DNA of 5,477 nucleotides, taken from an uncultured Pseudomonadota bacterium (GTDB taxonomy: Bacteria > Lernaellota > Lernaellaia > Lernaellales > Lernaellaceae). The stretch is taken from assembly GCA_937967875.1 (NCBI GenBank), contig CALBTQ010000026.1:1-5477 (forward strand), read 5' to 3'. A model generated the notes under the pieces. It was not told the origin of the DNA. It made no database searches and saw only the letters and a program-made list of their open reading frames with translations. Positions 1-5,432 of the stretch are shown piece after piece. The translations under genes were made by a program, and so were the position numbers. Position 1 is the first letter of the stretch. Every line of letters begins with the position of its first letter.

Positions 1-1
1 C

Positions 2-565
2 GAGGCGCTGGCGCTCAACGACCTGATGCTCGATCTGTTTTGGGACGAGTCGGGCGGCGGTTTGTTCATTACGCCCGTCGACGGCGAGGCGATGCCGGTG
101 CGGCGCAAGGACGTGTACGACGGCGCGTTGCCGGCGGGCAACTCGGCGGCGTTGCACAACCTGCTGCGGCTGGCGGCGCTAACCGGGCGCAGCGAATTGG
201 CGGCGCGGGCGGCGCGGTTGGGCGAGGCGTTCGCGCAAACAGTGCGCCACGCGCCCTTCGAGGTCGCCCATTTTCTCAGCGGGATCGACTACGCCCTTGG
301 CCATGGTTGCGAAGTGACGATCGTCGGCGATACCCACGACGAGGCGACGCGGCGGATCGTCAAAACGCTCCGGGCTCCGTTTGCGCCGCATGCGCTGTTG
401 CTGATGCGGTCGGCGGACGACCCGCGGACGCTGGCCGAGTTGGCGCCGTATACGGCCGACTACACGATGCGCGACGAGCGCGCGACGATCTACGTGTGTC
501 GCGGCGGGCAATGCAAACCGCCGACCCATGACGCGGCCGCGGCGCTCAAGACGATGACGGATTGA
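2..565 (+). CDS. Thioredoxin domain-containing protein, YyaL/SPATA20 family (C-terminal part, 5' truncated by window)
   Basis: The frame is open from base 2, so the gene begins left of the window; about 187 C-terminal residues remain of a family usually near 650-700. Recognised by C-terminal signatures: an LFWDE-GGG-LF segment (codons at about 35-70), then a VYDGALPAGNSAALHNLLRL-like segment (about 116-172), and near the end a YVCRGGQCKPPTHD motif, which is the family's usual Cys-containing tail followed by a short helix. In this family (known) an N-terminal thioredoxin-like DUF255 domain precedes an alpha/alpha-barrel resembling glycoside hydrolases; only the end of the barrel and the tail are visible. 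The molecular function is poorly defined, so no reaction is assigned. The TGA at 563-565 directly abuts the reverse-strand stop of the next gene. High G+C matches the neighbours. Family confidence is high. Confidence 0.9.
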   Translation, partial: EALALNDLMLDLFWDESGGGLFITPVDGEAMPVRRKDVYDGALPAGNSAALHNLLRLAALTGRSELAARAARLGEAFAQTVRHAPFEVAHFLSGIDYALGHGCEVTIVGDTHDEATRRIVKTLRAPFAPHALLLMRSADDPRTLAELAPYTADYTMRDERATIYVCRGGQCKPPTHDAAAALKTMTD

Positions 566-1132
566 TCATTTGCCCTTGGCGAGCAGGCGGCCGCATCCTT
601 CCTTGGCCAACCGTTGGCGCACGCGCTCGATGACCTCGTCGTCTTCCGATTTGAACACGCACACCGAATGAAACCAGCCCCAACGCAGCACGATCTTGTC
701 GATGAAATCGAACTCGCCCATCAGGTAGGAGTCGCCGGCGAAGTTGACGCGGATCACGATGCGCTCCAGCGGGGCGAGCACGCGCCCGCGATCGTCGCGC
801 AATTCGCCCGCGGCCAGATCGGCGACGTAGCGCAGCGGCACCTGCTCGGGTCGAACGCCGCGCGTGCGGAGATAGCGAAGCAGAATGTAGATGAACAGGA
901 AGATCGCCGCGATCGAAATGCCGCTGAGGATCGCGATCGCCGGCCAGGGCTGTGCGCCCTTTTGGCCTTGCAGGCGAAGAACGACAAACAACACGCAGGT
1001 CGTCGTCAGCAGAAAGGCGAGCATGCCGGTCGCCCAGGCCCAATGACGCAACGGCCACGAGCGGTTGCGGCGAAACTCGAAGCGCGCGCCGATTTTCTCG
1101 ATCTCGAAGCCGTGTTCGCGGGCGATCATCAT
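566..1132 (-). CDS. Hypothetical membrane protein with two transmembrane helices
   Basis: 188 residues, not recognised as a named family. The N-terminus is basic and polar (residues 1-27, ending in an RRNR cluster). Two hydrophobic helices follow at about 31-53 and 64-87, joined by a short loop (QGQKGAQPWP), and a soluble C-terminal domain of about 100 residues with beta-like stretches (PLERIVIRVNF, EFDFIDKIVLRWGWF) ends in a charged helix. Positive charges on both flanks suggest both ends are cytoplasmic with a short outside loop (inference). The frame stays open to a GTG at 1201 (211 residues), but the start at 1132 is chosen because AAGGGGAGA lies 8 bases upstream; the longer starts at 1201 and 1162 have no such site. 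It is transcribed divergently from the glycosyltransferase operon and convergently with gene 1. Coding is supported by composition and the clear helix pattern; function is unknown. Confidence 0.75.
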   Translation of the reverse strand: MMIAREHGFEIEKIGARFEFRRNRSWPLRHWAWATGMLAFLLTTTCVLFVVLRLQGQKGAQPWPAIAILSGISIAAIFLFIYILLRYLRTRGVRPEQVPLRYVADLAAGELRDDRGRVLAPLERIVIRVNFAGDSYLMGEFDFIDKIVLRWGWFHSVCVFKSEDDEVIERVRQRLAKEGCGRLLAKGK

Positions 1133-1140
1133 GCGGCCGG

Positions 1141-1149
1141 TCTCCCCTT
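1141..1149 (-). promoter_or_regulatory. Ribosome binding site that fixes the start of the two-helix membrane protein
   Basis: On the reverse strand the sequence reads AAGGGGAGA followed by ACCGGCCGC-type spacing to ATGATG at 1132. It is a strong purine-rich Shine-Dalgarno element, and it is why the 188-residue start is preferred over the longer in-frame starts at 1162 and 1201. Confidence 0.6.
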
Positions 1150-1209
1150 GGTGTGGGCGCATTGTGACAGATACATCGGCGCAAAAACAAGCACGGTGCA
1201 CGATCGCGG

Positions 1210-1238
1210 TTGCCAGCGCGGCGGGAAACCGTTACAAC
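1210..1238 (+). promoter_or_regulatory. Candidate sigma70-type promoter for the glycosyltransferase operon
   Basis: TTGCCA (1210-1215) and TACAAC (1233-1238) are separated by 17 bases, matching 5/6 and 4/6 of the -35 and -10 consensus. Initiation near 1245 would leave a short leader containing a GGGAG ribosome site (1256-1260) seven bases before the ATG at 1268. It sits in the 135-base gap between divergent genes, where a promoter is expected. In GC-rich DNA such matches can be accidental, so this is moderate evidence only. No equally good promoter was seen for the reverse-strand gene. Confidence 0.4.
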
Positions 1239-1267
1239 AAAGGCACATCCTGGGCGGGAGATTGTCG

Positions 1268-1990
1268 ATGAAACAAGTAGTGGTTATTCCCACCTACAAC
1301 GAAGCCGAAAACATGCCGGTCATTCTGCCGCGCATTCGCGAGATCATGCCGGAACTGCACATCCTGGTCGTGGACGACAATTCGCCCGACGGCACCGCCG
1401 ATCTGGTGGAAAAGCTCAACGAAACGCTGGGCGGCATCGAGGTGATGCGCCGCGCCGGCAAGCAGGGATTGGGCCCGGCGTACATCGCCGCGTTCCTGCA
1501 GTTGCTGGACCGGGGCTACGAGGCGATCGGCCAGATGGACGCCGACCTGAGCCACGATCCGTCCTACCTGCCGCAGATGTTCGGCGCGATGAACGAGGTC
1601 GACATCGCCATCGGCTCGCGCTACGTGGCCGGCGGCGGCACGAAAAACTGGGGCTTGTCGCGCAAGATCATCAGCCGCGGCGGCGGGCTGTACGCCCGCA
1701 CGATTCTCGGGTTGAAGGTCAACGATCTGACCAGCGGCTTTCGCGTCTGGCGCGCCGAGGTGCTGCGGGCGATGGACCTGCCGACCGTCGGGTGCAAGGG
1801 ATTCGGTTTTCAGATCGAGATAACCTATCGGGCGATTCGTCAGGGATTTCGCTTCAAGGAAATTCCCATCATCTTCCCCAATCGCACGGCGGGGCAGCCG
1901 AAGATGTCCGGCGGCATTTTCTGGGAGGCGCTGATCAACGTGTGGAAGATACGCGCCTACCGGCCGCCGCAACGCCACGAGGCGCGATGA
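1268..1990 (+). CDS. Polyprenyl-phosphate mannose/glycose synthase, DPM1-like GT2 family glycosyltransferase
   Basis: 240 residues, the normal size for single-domain soluble DPM1/Ppm1-type enzymes, which transfer a sugar (typically mannose from GDP-mannose) to polyprenyl phosphate at the cytoplasmic membrane face. GT-A motifs appear in order: PTYNEAEN (8-15), VVDDNSPDGT (34-43, nucleotide binding), MDADLSHDP (90-98, metal-binding D-x-D type motif), GSRYV (116-120), DLTSGFR (153-159), GFGFQIE (178-184), and a GQPKM near 209-213. It has no C-terminal membrane helices, unlike the longer DPM1-GtrA fusions. The ATG at 1268 follows GGGAG at seven bases. The frame runs further upstream (to 614), but that stretch is antisense to the membrane protein gene and is not used. 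It overlaps the next gene by ATGA (1987-1990), implying translational coupling. Sugar identity (mannose, glucose or other) cannot be read from sequence. Confidence 0.9.
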   Translation: MKQVVVIPTYNEAENMPVILPRIREIMPELHILVVDDNSPDGTADLVEKLNETLGGIEVMRRAGKQGLGPAYIAAFLQLLDRGYEAIGQMDADLSHDPSYLPQMFGAMNEVDIAIGSRYVAGGGTKNWGLSRKIISRGGGLYARTILGLKVNDLTSGFRVWRAEVLRAMDLPTVGCKGFGFQIEITYRAIRQGFRFKEIPIIFPNRTAGQPKMSGGIFWEALINVWKIRAYRPPQRHEAR

Positions 1991-3717
1991 ACGGCCGTCG
2001 CGCGTTGGCCCTGTTCGCGGCGATCTTCGTCGCCTACGCCTTCTTTTTCATTCCCAACGCCGGTTCGAACATCGCGGCGCGCCTGGCGATGGTCTACTCG
2101 ATCGTCGATCACGGCACGCTGAACATCGACAACTACTTTCAACAAACGCACGACCGCTCGTATTACGAGGGCCACTGGTACAGCGACAAGGCGCCGGGCA
2201 GTTCGTTCATCGGCGTGCCGGTCTACCTGGTGACGAGCGCGGTGACGCGTCTGCTGGGATTGTCGCCGGATAAGGAAACCTTCCGCTACCTGATTCGCGT
2301 GCTGACGCTTTCGTTGCTCTCGGCGTTGATGTGCCTGGCGCTGGTTCGCCTGTGCGCCGAGATGACCGGCGACGATCGCGCCGCGCGGCTGGCCGCGGCG
2401 ACCTACGCGCTGGCCACGCCCGCACTGATCTACTCGGTCGCCTATTACAGCCACCAGTTCGCCGCGTTGTTCTTGTTTTTCGGCTTTTATTTCCTGTGGC
2501 GCGCCAAACAGGGCGAGGGCAACCTGGTGTGGGTCGGCGCGCTGCTGGCCGGGCAGGCGATGTTTTTCGAATACCCGGCGGGCATGGGCGCGGGCTGGCT
2601 GTTCCTTTATCTGCTGACCTTTCGCCGCGACTGGAAGAGCATCGCCGCGTTCATCGTCCTCGCCTTCGTCGTGCCCATCGGCATGCACGCGGCCTACAAC
2701 ACGGCGGTGTTCGGCGGCCCGGCGTCGCTGGGGTACAGCAACCTGTCCTACGACGTGTACCAGGAGGAAATGAGCCGCGGCTTCATGGGCATCTACCTGC
2801 CGCGCCTGAGCGCGCTCTGGGAGATCACCTTCTCGGTGCATCGCGGCTTGTTTTTCTACAGCCCCGTGCTGCTGATCGGCCTGCTGGGGCTGTGGCATTT
2901 CCGCTCGCGTGCGCTGCGGTGGGAAGGGCTGCTGCTGGCCGCGATGATCGGCGGGTTCCTGCTGTTCAACGCGGCGTACTTCGAGCCCGACGGCGGCTCG
3001 TGCTTCGGCCCGCGCCACATCGTGCCGATGCTGCCGTTTATGATTCCGCCGCTGGCGATGCTGCTGGCCCGCGCCGGTTCGGCGCTGCGCGACGTGGTGT
3101 TTTTCCTGATCGTGCTGTCGCTGGCGATCGCCACGGTCGCGATATTCACCTATCCGCTGCCCAACACGGTCATCGGCAATCCGCTGTACGAGGCGATGCT
3201 GCCGCTGCTGGCCGACGGGTATTTCGTCGATACGCTGCCCGGGTGGCTCGGTCTGGGCTCGACGGGGCAGGCAATCGTTTACGGGTTGATTCTGCTTGCC
3301 GCGTTCGTGCCGGCGCTGACCGGCGCCGAGAAACCGGCGCGCTCCGGTCGCTGGGCGCACGCGGTTTCCATCGCAGCGATTCTCTTTCTTGGTTGGGTCT
3401 ATGCGCTGTCGTTGCCGCATGCCTCGCGCAGCGGACCGGGCATGGTGCCTCAGGCGCTGGGCTACGAGGCCGCCATGCGCCACGACTATCCGCGCGCGGC
3501 GCATGACTTCGAGCAGGCCCTGCTGGCGCGCCCGGAGGATCCGCATCTGCATTACTACCTCGGCGACGCCTATTTGAAGATGAACCGCCCGGTCGACGCC
3601 CTGGTGCATCTGCGCCGGGTGCTGTCCCTCGCGCCGGATTACCCGCAGGCTGAGTCGGTCCGCCACGCCGTCGAAGTGTTGGAGAAGGTCGCCCCGCCGA
3701 ATCCCTACCAGGAATAA
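1987..3717 (+). CDS. Multi-spanning membrane glycosyltransferase-like protein (GT39/PMT-like) with C-terminal TPR tail
   Basis: 576 residues. The first ~475 form a polytopic membrane domain with about 11-13 hydrophobic segments (for example 6-23, 101-121, 154-171, 217-236, 312-330, 346-361, 368-389, 428-445, 457-474). Signatures seen in lipid-carrier-dependent GT-C enzymes are an early acidic loop (VDHGTLNID, 40-48), GHWYSDKAPG (62-71) and FGPRHIVPMLPF (340-351). These enzymes take sugar from a polyprenyl-phosphate donor on the outer membrane face; D41 or D48 is a candidate catalytic acid (inference). After the last helix, residues about 487-552 contain two TPR-like repeats (AMRHDYPRAAHDFEQALLAR, then LHYYLGDAYLKMNRPVDALV), probably extracytoplasmic. 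The start is the ATG overlapping the upstream stop (ATGA), so it is co-translated with the DPM1-like synthase that could supply its donor. Frame and membrane character are certain; the GT39-like assignment is likely, and acceptor and sugar are unknown. Confidence 0.78.
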   Translation: MNGRRALALFAAIFVAYAFFFIPNAGSNIAARLAMVYSIVDHGTLNIDNYFQQTHDRSYYEGHWYSDKAPGSSFIGVPVYLVTSAVTRLLGLSPDKETFRYLIRVLTLSLLSALMCLALVRLCAEMTGDDRAARLAAATYALATPALIYSVAYYSHQFAALFLFFGFYFLWRAKQGEGNLVWVGALLAGQAMFFEYPAGMGAGWLFLYLLTFRRDWKSIAAFIVLAFVVPIGMHAAYNTAVFGGPASLGYSNLSYDVYQEEMSRGFMGIYLPRLSALWEITFSVHRGLFFYSPVLLIGLLGLWHFRSRALRWEGLLLAAMIGGFLLFNAAYFEPDGGSCFGPRHIVPMLPFMIPPLAMLLARAGSALRDVVFFLIVLSLAIATVAIFTYPLPNTVIGNPLYEAMLPLLADGYFVDTLPGWLGLGSTGQAIVYGLILLAAFVPALTGAEKPARSGRWAHAVSIAAILFLGWVYALSLPHASRSGPGMVPQALGYEAAMRHDYPRAAHDFEQALLARPEDPHLHYYLGDAYLKMNRPVDALVHLRRVLSLAPDYPQAESVRHAVEVLEKVAPPNPYQE

Positions 3718-3810
3718 TTCCTGCCAAGGATAATCCCTGGACCTATGATTTGCCGTCATTGTGTGAAGCCTCGGCCGGCGGCGGAGCCGCGCGGTAGTGG
3801 ATAGTGAATC

Positions 3811-3849
3811 GTGGGACAGATGGGACACTTTGGGACACTTTTGTCCCAC
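3811..3849. repeat. Hairpin 1 of the GGGACA/TGTCCC cluster, with tandem TGGGACACTT
   Basis: GTGGGACA (3811-3818) pairs with TGTCCCAC (3842-3849). Between them TGGGACACTT is tandemly duplicated (3821-3830 and 3831-3840), so three copies of TGGGACA compete for one complementary arm. The closest gives a 7-bp stem with a CTTT loop (3831-3848). No T-run follows, so it is not a standard terminator. The alternative pairings suggest expansion by slippage or a binding-site array. Confidence 0.65.
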
Positions 3850-3900
3850 GGTTGAAATTCAGTATTACCAACGATATCAACAGGTTATTAAAAATATGGG

Positions 3901-3928
3901 GTGGGACACATGCGGGACAGTGTCCCAC
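3901..3928. repeat. Hairpin 2 of the GGGACA/TGTCCC cluster
   Basis: A perfect 9-bp inverted repeat: GTGGGACAC (3901-3909) and GTGTCCCAC (3920-3928) around a 10-base loop that itself contains another GGGACA (3914-3919). The arms share the first eight bases with hairpin 1, so the two are clearly related. There is no adjacent T-run. Confidence 0.65.
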
Positions 3929-3948
3929 GACCGGGATTGATGGCTTCG

Positions 3949-3984
3949 GATAAACCCGGGATATGCACTCGTTACGTGTCCCGG
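3949..3984. repeat. Palindromic repeat copy A (36 bp)
   Basis: It starts GATAAACCCGGG and ends CGTGTCCCGG, with a CACTCGTTA centre. It is a near-copy of 4046-4082: two substitutions and one single-base indel. The stem CCGGGATATG/CGTGTCCCGG keeps pairing in RNA through G-U wobbles, suggesting structure is conserved or the repeat has only slightly decayed. It resembles a REP-like palindrome; the family is not identified. Confidence 0.7.
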
Positions 3985-3990
3985 CTTGTC

Positions 3991-4028
3991 AAAAATCGGG
4001 GACTCGATTCCTTCGTGTCCCCGTTTTT
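3991..4028 (+). terminator. Candidate bidirectional Rho-independent terminator within the hairpin cluster
   Basis: The stem CGGGGAC (3997-4003)/GTCCCCG (4017-4023) is extended inside by CGA (4005-4007)/TCG (4013-4015) across one T-T mismatch, leaving a five-base loop. Five A precede (3991-3995) and five T follow (4024-4028), giving a T-run on both strands after a GC-rich stem. It lies between the forward glycosylation operon (ending 3717) and the reverse-strand gene (ending 4377), where a two-way terminator makes sense. It shares GGGAC/TGTCCC with the flanking repeats, so it may be a repeat unit recruited as a terminator. Confidence 0.6.
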
Positions 4029-4045
4029 GGTAAGCATGTATAGGC

Positions 4046-4082
4046 GATAAACCCCGGGACATGTACTCGTTACGTGTCCCGG
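4046..4082. repeat. Palindromic repeat copy B (37 bp)
   Basis: A near-copy of 3949-3984, starting 97 bases later. This copy folds best: CCGGGACATGTA (4054-4065) pairs with TACGTGTCCCGG (4071-4082) as 11 Watson-Crick pairs plus one G-U, closing a CTCGT loop. Flanking AAA and TTT could extend it. The 61 bases between the two copies contain the terminator-like hairpin. Confidence 0.7.
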
Positions 4083-4248
4083 TTTATTGGGCAGGGTGGC
4101 ATGGGGCAAGACGAGATATTGCTTATTTTGACTAGCCAAATTGCATATTTTGGCGAAAATGACCGATTAACGCGGCAGAATCGCCGGTTATACTTCTTTG
4201 GTGATGGAATAATTTACTATTATTTCAGATAATAACCAGACTTAAGAG

Positions 4249-4270
4249 CCTTCAACTCAAGAGTTGAAGG
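4249..4270. repeat. Perfect 10-bp inverted repeat near the composition boundary
   Basis: CCTTCAACTC (4249-4258), AA, then GAGTTGAAGG (4261-4270). In RNA it would form a nine-pair stem with a CAAG loop. The sequence is unrelated to the GGGACA hairpins. GTTGAAGG recurs at 4357-4364, close to the end of the reverse-strand gene. No T-run follows on either strand, so it is a poor terminator; it could be an end of a small inserted element or a transcript-end structure (inference). Confidence 0.55.
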
Positions 4271-4376
4271 TGAGGCTGGCGCGGACTCCTTGGGGCGAGC
4301 GACACGAGCGGCCATGGAAAAAGCAACCTATGCGAGGGGCGCTTCAAAGAATGAATGTTGAAGGCCAAAGGACGAA

Positions 4377-5306
4377 TTATAATTCAAAATGTGGCTCTAA
4401 GCCGATGGTAGCTCGAATTCGATCGATGAGCATTTCTTTTAGATCATGAGCATCTTTCCATAATAAATGCGGGTATTGCCGAGTATCGAAACACAATTTG
4501 TCCACTTGTGCTTCTTTGCAGCAACGAATGACAGGAATGCCAAGTCCGCCGGCAAAACCGGCTTCGAAGTAGACTGCCGGACGTTGACCAGTAAAGTCGG
4601 CTATAAGAAATCTTGCCTCTTTAATGTTCGCAAAGATTTTATCGTCAATTTTCTTTTCATTATCAGGATCGCGATCAACTCGATATGGCTTGTACCCACA
4701 AGAAATTATGGCTGGCTCAATTGCGGAATCATAAACATCATACATTTTATCAATGAAATGCATGGCAACATATGCTTTGTCGCTTTCAAGGTTAATTATT
4801 TTCAACTCTTCAACTTTATTGAAACCTTCAACGGTTACAATCCAGGGATTCAATCCTTTAATGTAACCATGATCAAACAAATAATTTAAGAAGTAATGTA
4901 AAGAACCTTCGTCATTAACATATGCAAATGGATAGTCATCAGCATTATTAATTGAAATTTGCTGACCTGGGTATTCTGTCATATTTACAATATTATTTAA
5001 TAATTTAAATGCTTTATCGGTAATGGATAACCTTCGTAAATCATCAATTAGTGAAATTCCAGTTTTAGTACTTAGAAAAATTGGCCTCATTTTTTTTATA
5101 GTGTTTTCACGTATCAGTCCCGAAAGTAAATATTTGTGTTTATAAAAATCGTTTCTTGGCACTAACCTTTCGATCATTTCCTCAGTGATAGTATAATTCC
5201 CACATCTCTTGCATTCGATAAAATATGTAAAGTTGCTTCTACTTTCTGTGATGCTGGCATTTTTTTCACAAAGTGGACATTCTTTCGGATTTCTTGGATC
5301 TACCAT
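4377..5306 (-). CDS. Zinc-ribbon protein with C-terminal nucleoside 2-deoxyribosyltransferase/TIR-like domain (putative defence-type protein)
   Basis: 309 residues. N-terminus: C10-x2-C13 and C32-x2-C35 form a four-cysteine zinc ribbon. Middle (about 50-170): helical, with a DYPFAYVNDEGSLHYFLNYL-type segment and a following GYI-x-n-WIVTVEG that looks winged-helix-like (tentative). C-terminus (about 177-302): Rossmann-like pattern AYVAMHF (178-184), a helix ending in EPAI, GYKPYRVD (204-211), ARFLIADF (231-238) and YFEAGFAGGLGIPVI (246-260). The D237 and E248 positions match the acidic residues of nucleoside deoxyribosyltransferases, where the Glu is the nucleophile, and the fold is shared with TIR-like NAD or nucleotide hydrolases. 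The inferred role is a nucleotide-acting effector with a nucleic-acid- or ligand-sensing front half. The ATG at 5306 follows AGGAG at eight bases. Base use is far richer in A+T than upstream genes (sampled lines 20-48% G+C), implying transfer. No partner gene is visible because the contig ends. Confidence 0.85.
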   Translation of the reverse strand: MVDPRNPKECPLCEKNASITESRSNFTYFIECKRCGNYTITEEMIERLVPRNDFYKHKYLLSGLIRENTIKKMRPIFLSTKTGISLIDDLRRLSITDKAFKLLNNIVNMTEYPGQQISINNADDYPFAYVNDEGSLHYFLNYLFDHGYIKGLNPWIVTVEGFNKVEELKIINLESDKAYVAMHFIDKMYDVYDSAIEPAIISCGYKPYRVDRDPDNEKKIDDKIFANIKEARFLIADFTGQRPAVYFEAGFAGGLGIPVIRCCKEAQVDKLCFDTRQYPHLLWKDAHDLKEMLIDRIRATIGLEPHFEL

Positions 5307-5356
5307 TTCCCATTCTCCTAAACATGACGAGAGAATAATGATCTTATATGTAGATT

Positions 5357-5385
5357 CTAATAATGAATATCAATGAAACTGTCAA
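5357..5385 (-). promoter_or_regulatory. Candidate sigma70 promoter of the zinc-ribbon/deoxyribosyltransferase-like gene
   Basis: On the reverse strand a perfect -35 TTGACA (5385-5380) is followed after 17 bases by TATTAG (5362-5357), four of six -10 matches, with AT-rich DNA upstream. Initiation near 5350 gives a leader of about 44 bases before the ATG at 5306, including the AGGAG ribosome site (5319-5315). This suggests the gene is transcribed from its own promoter rather than as a distal operon member. Confidence 0.55.
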
Positions 5386-5432
5386 TGCAAGCTTATAATA
5401 AGTAAAGCACTTGTGTATTGCCGCCGCGAAAA

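Larger units (their letters stand above)
3718..4376. other. Gene-free intergenic region between convergent transcription units
   Basis: 659 bases with no convincing gene. Small reverse-strand frames at 3743-3928 and 3877-4062 run through the hairpins and have no recognisable content. 3811-4082 holds the GGGACA/TGTCCC hairpin cluster (listed separately). 4083-4248 is AT-richer and shows nothing beyond a weak GCCAAA/TTTGGC pair (4135-4154). 4249-4270 is a perfect inverted repeat. 4271-4345 is a short GC-rich patch between AT-rich flanks, and the rest leads into the 3' end of the AT-rich gene. The change from GC-rich to AT-rich DNA occurs here. Confidence 0.7.

Noticed and set aside
614..1267. 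Long forward frame extending the glycosyltransferase upstream to 458 residues
   Set aside because: The extension is antisense to a better-supported reverse-strand membrane protein, looks unlike any GT2 N-terminus, and the GT2 motifs and GGGAG ribosome site fix the start at 1268.
1210..1986. Forward frame that would add about 259 residues to the membrane glycosyltransferase
   Set aside because: It is the out-of-frame shadow of the DPM1-like gene; the ATGA overlap at 1987 and the hydrophobic N-terminus give the real start.
3709..3739. Palindromes at the end of the membrane protein gene (CAGGAAT-A-ATTCCTG and CCAAGGA/TCCCTGG) as a terminator
   Set aside because: The first is centred on the stop codon with a three-base loop and no T-run; the second is short and mismatched. 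The structure at 3991-4028 is a better terminator.
1957..3849. 630-residue reverse-strand frame opposite the membrane protein
   Set aside because: Arg/Gln/His-rich composition is typical of antisense of GC-rich coding sequence; the forward strand has clear helices and TPRs.
3743..4062. Two 61-residue reverse-strand frames in the intergenic region
   Set aside because: They run through the repeated hairpins, have no ribosome site that I can see, and their protein content only reflects the repeats.
3949..4082. Possible mini CRISPR array (two 36-37 bp palindromic repeats)
   Set aside because: There are only two imperfect copies, the 61-bp interval is too long and is itself a related hairpin, and no cas gene is visible.
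4467..4889. 140-residue forward frame within the reverse-strand gene
   Set aside because: It is antisense to the recognised deoxyribosyltransferase-like domain and has no ribosome site or known motif.
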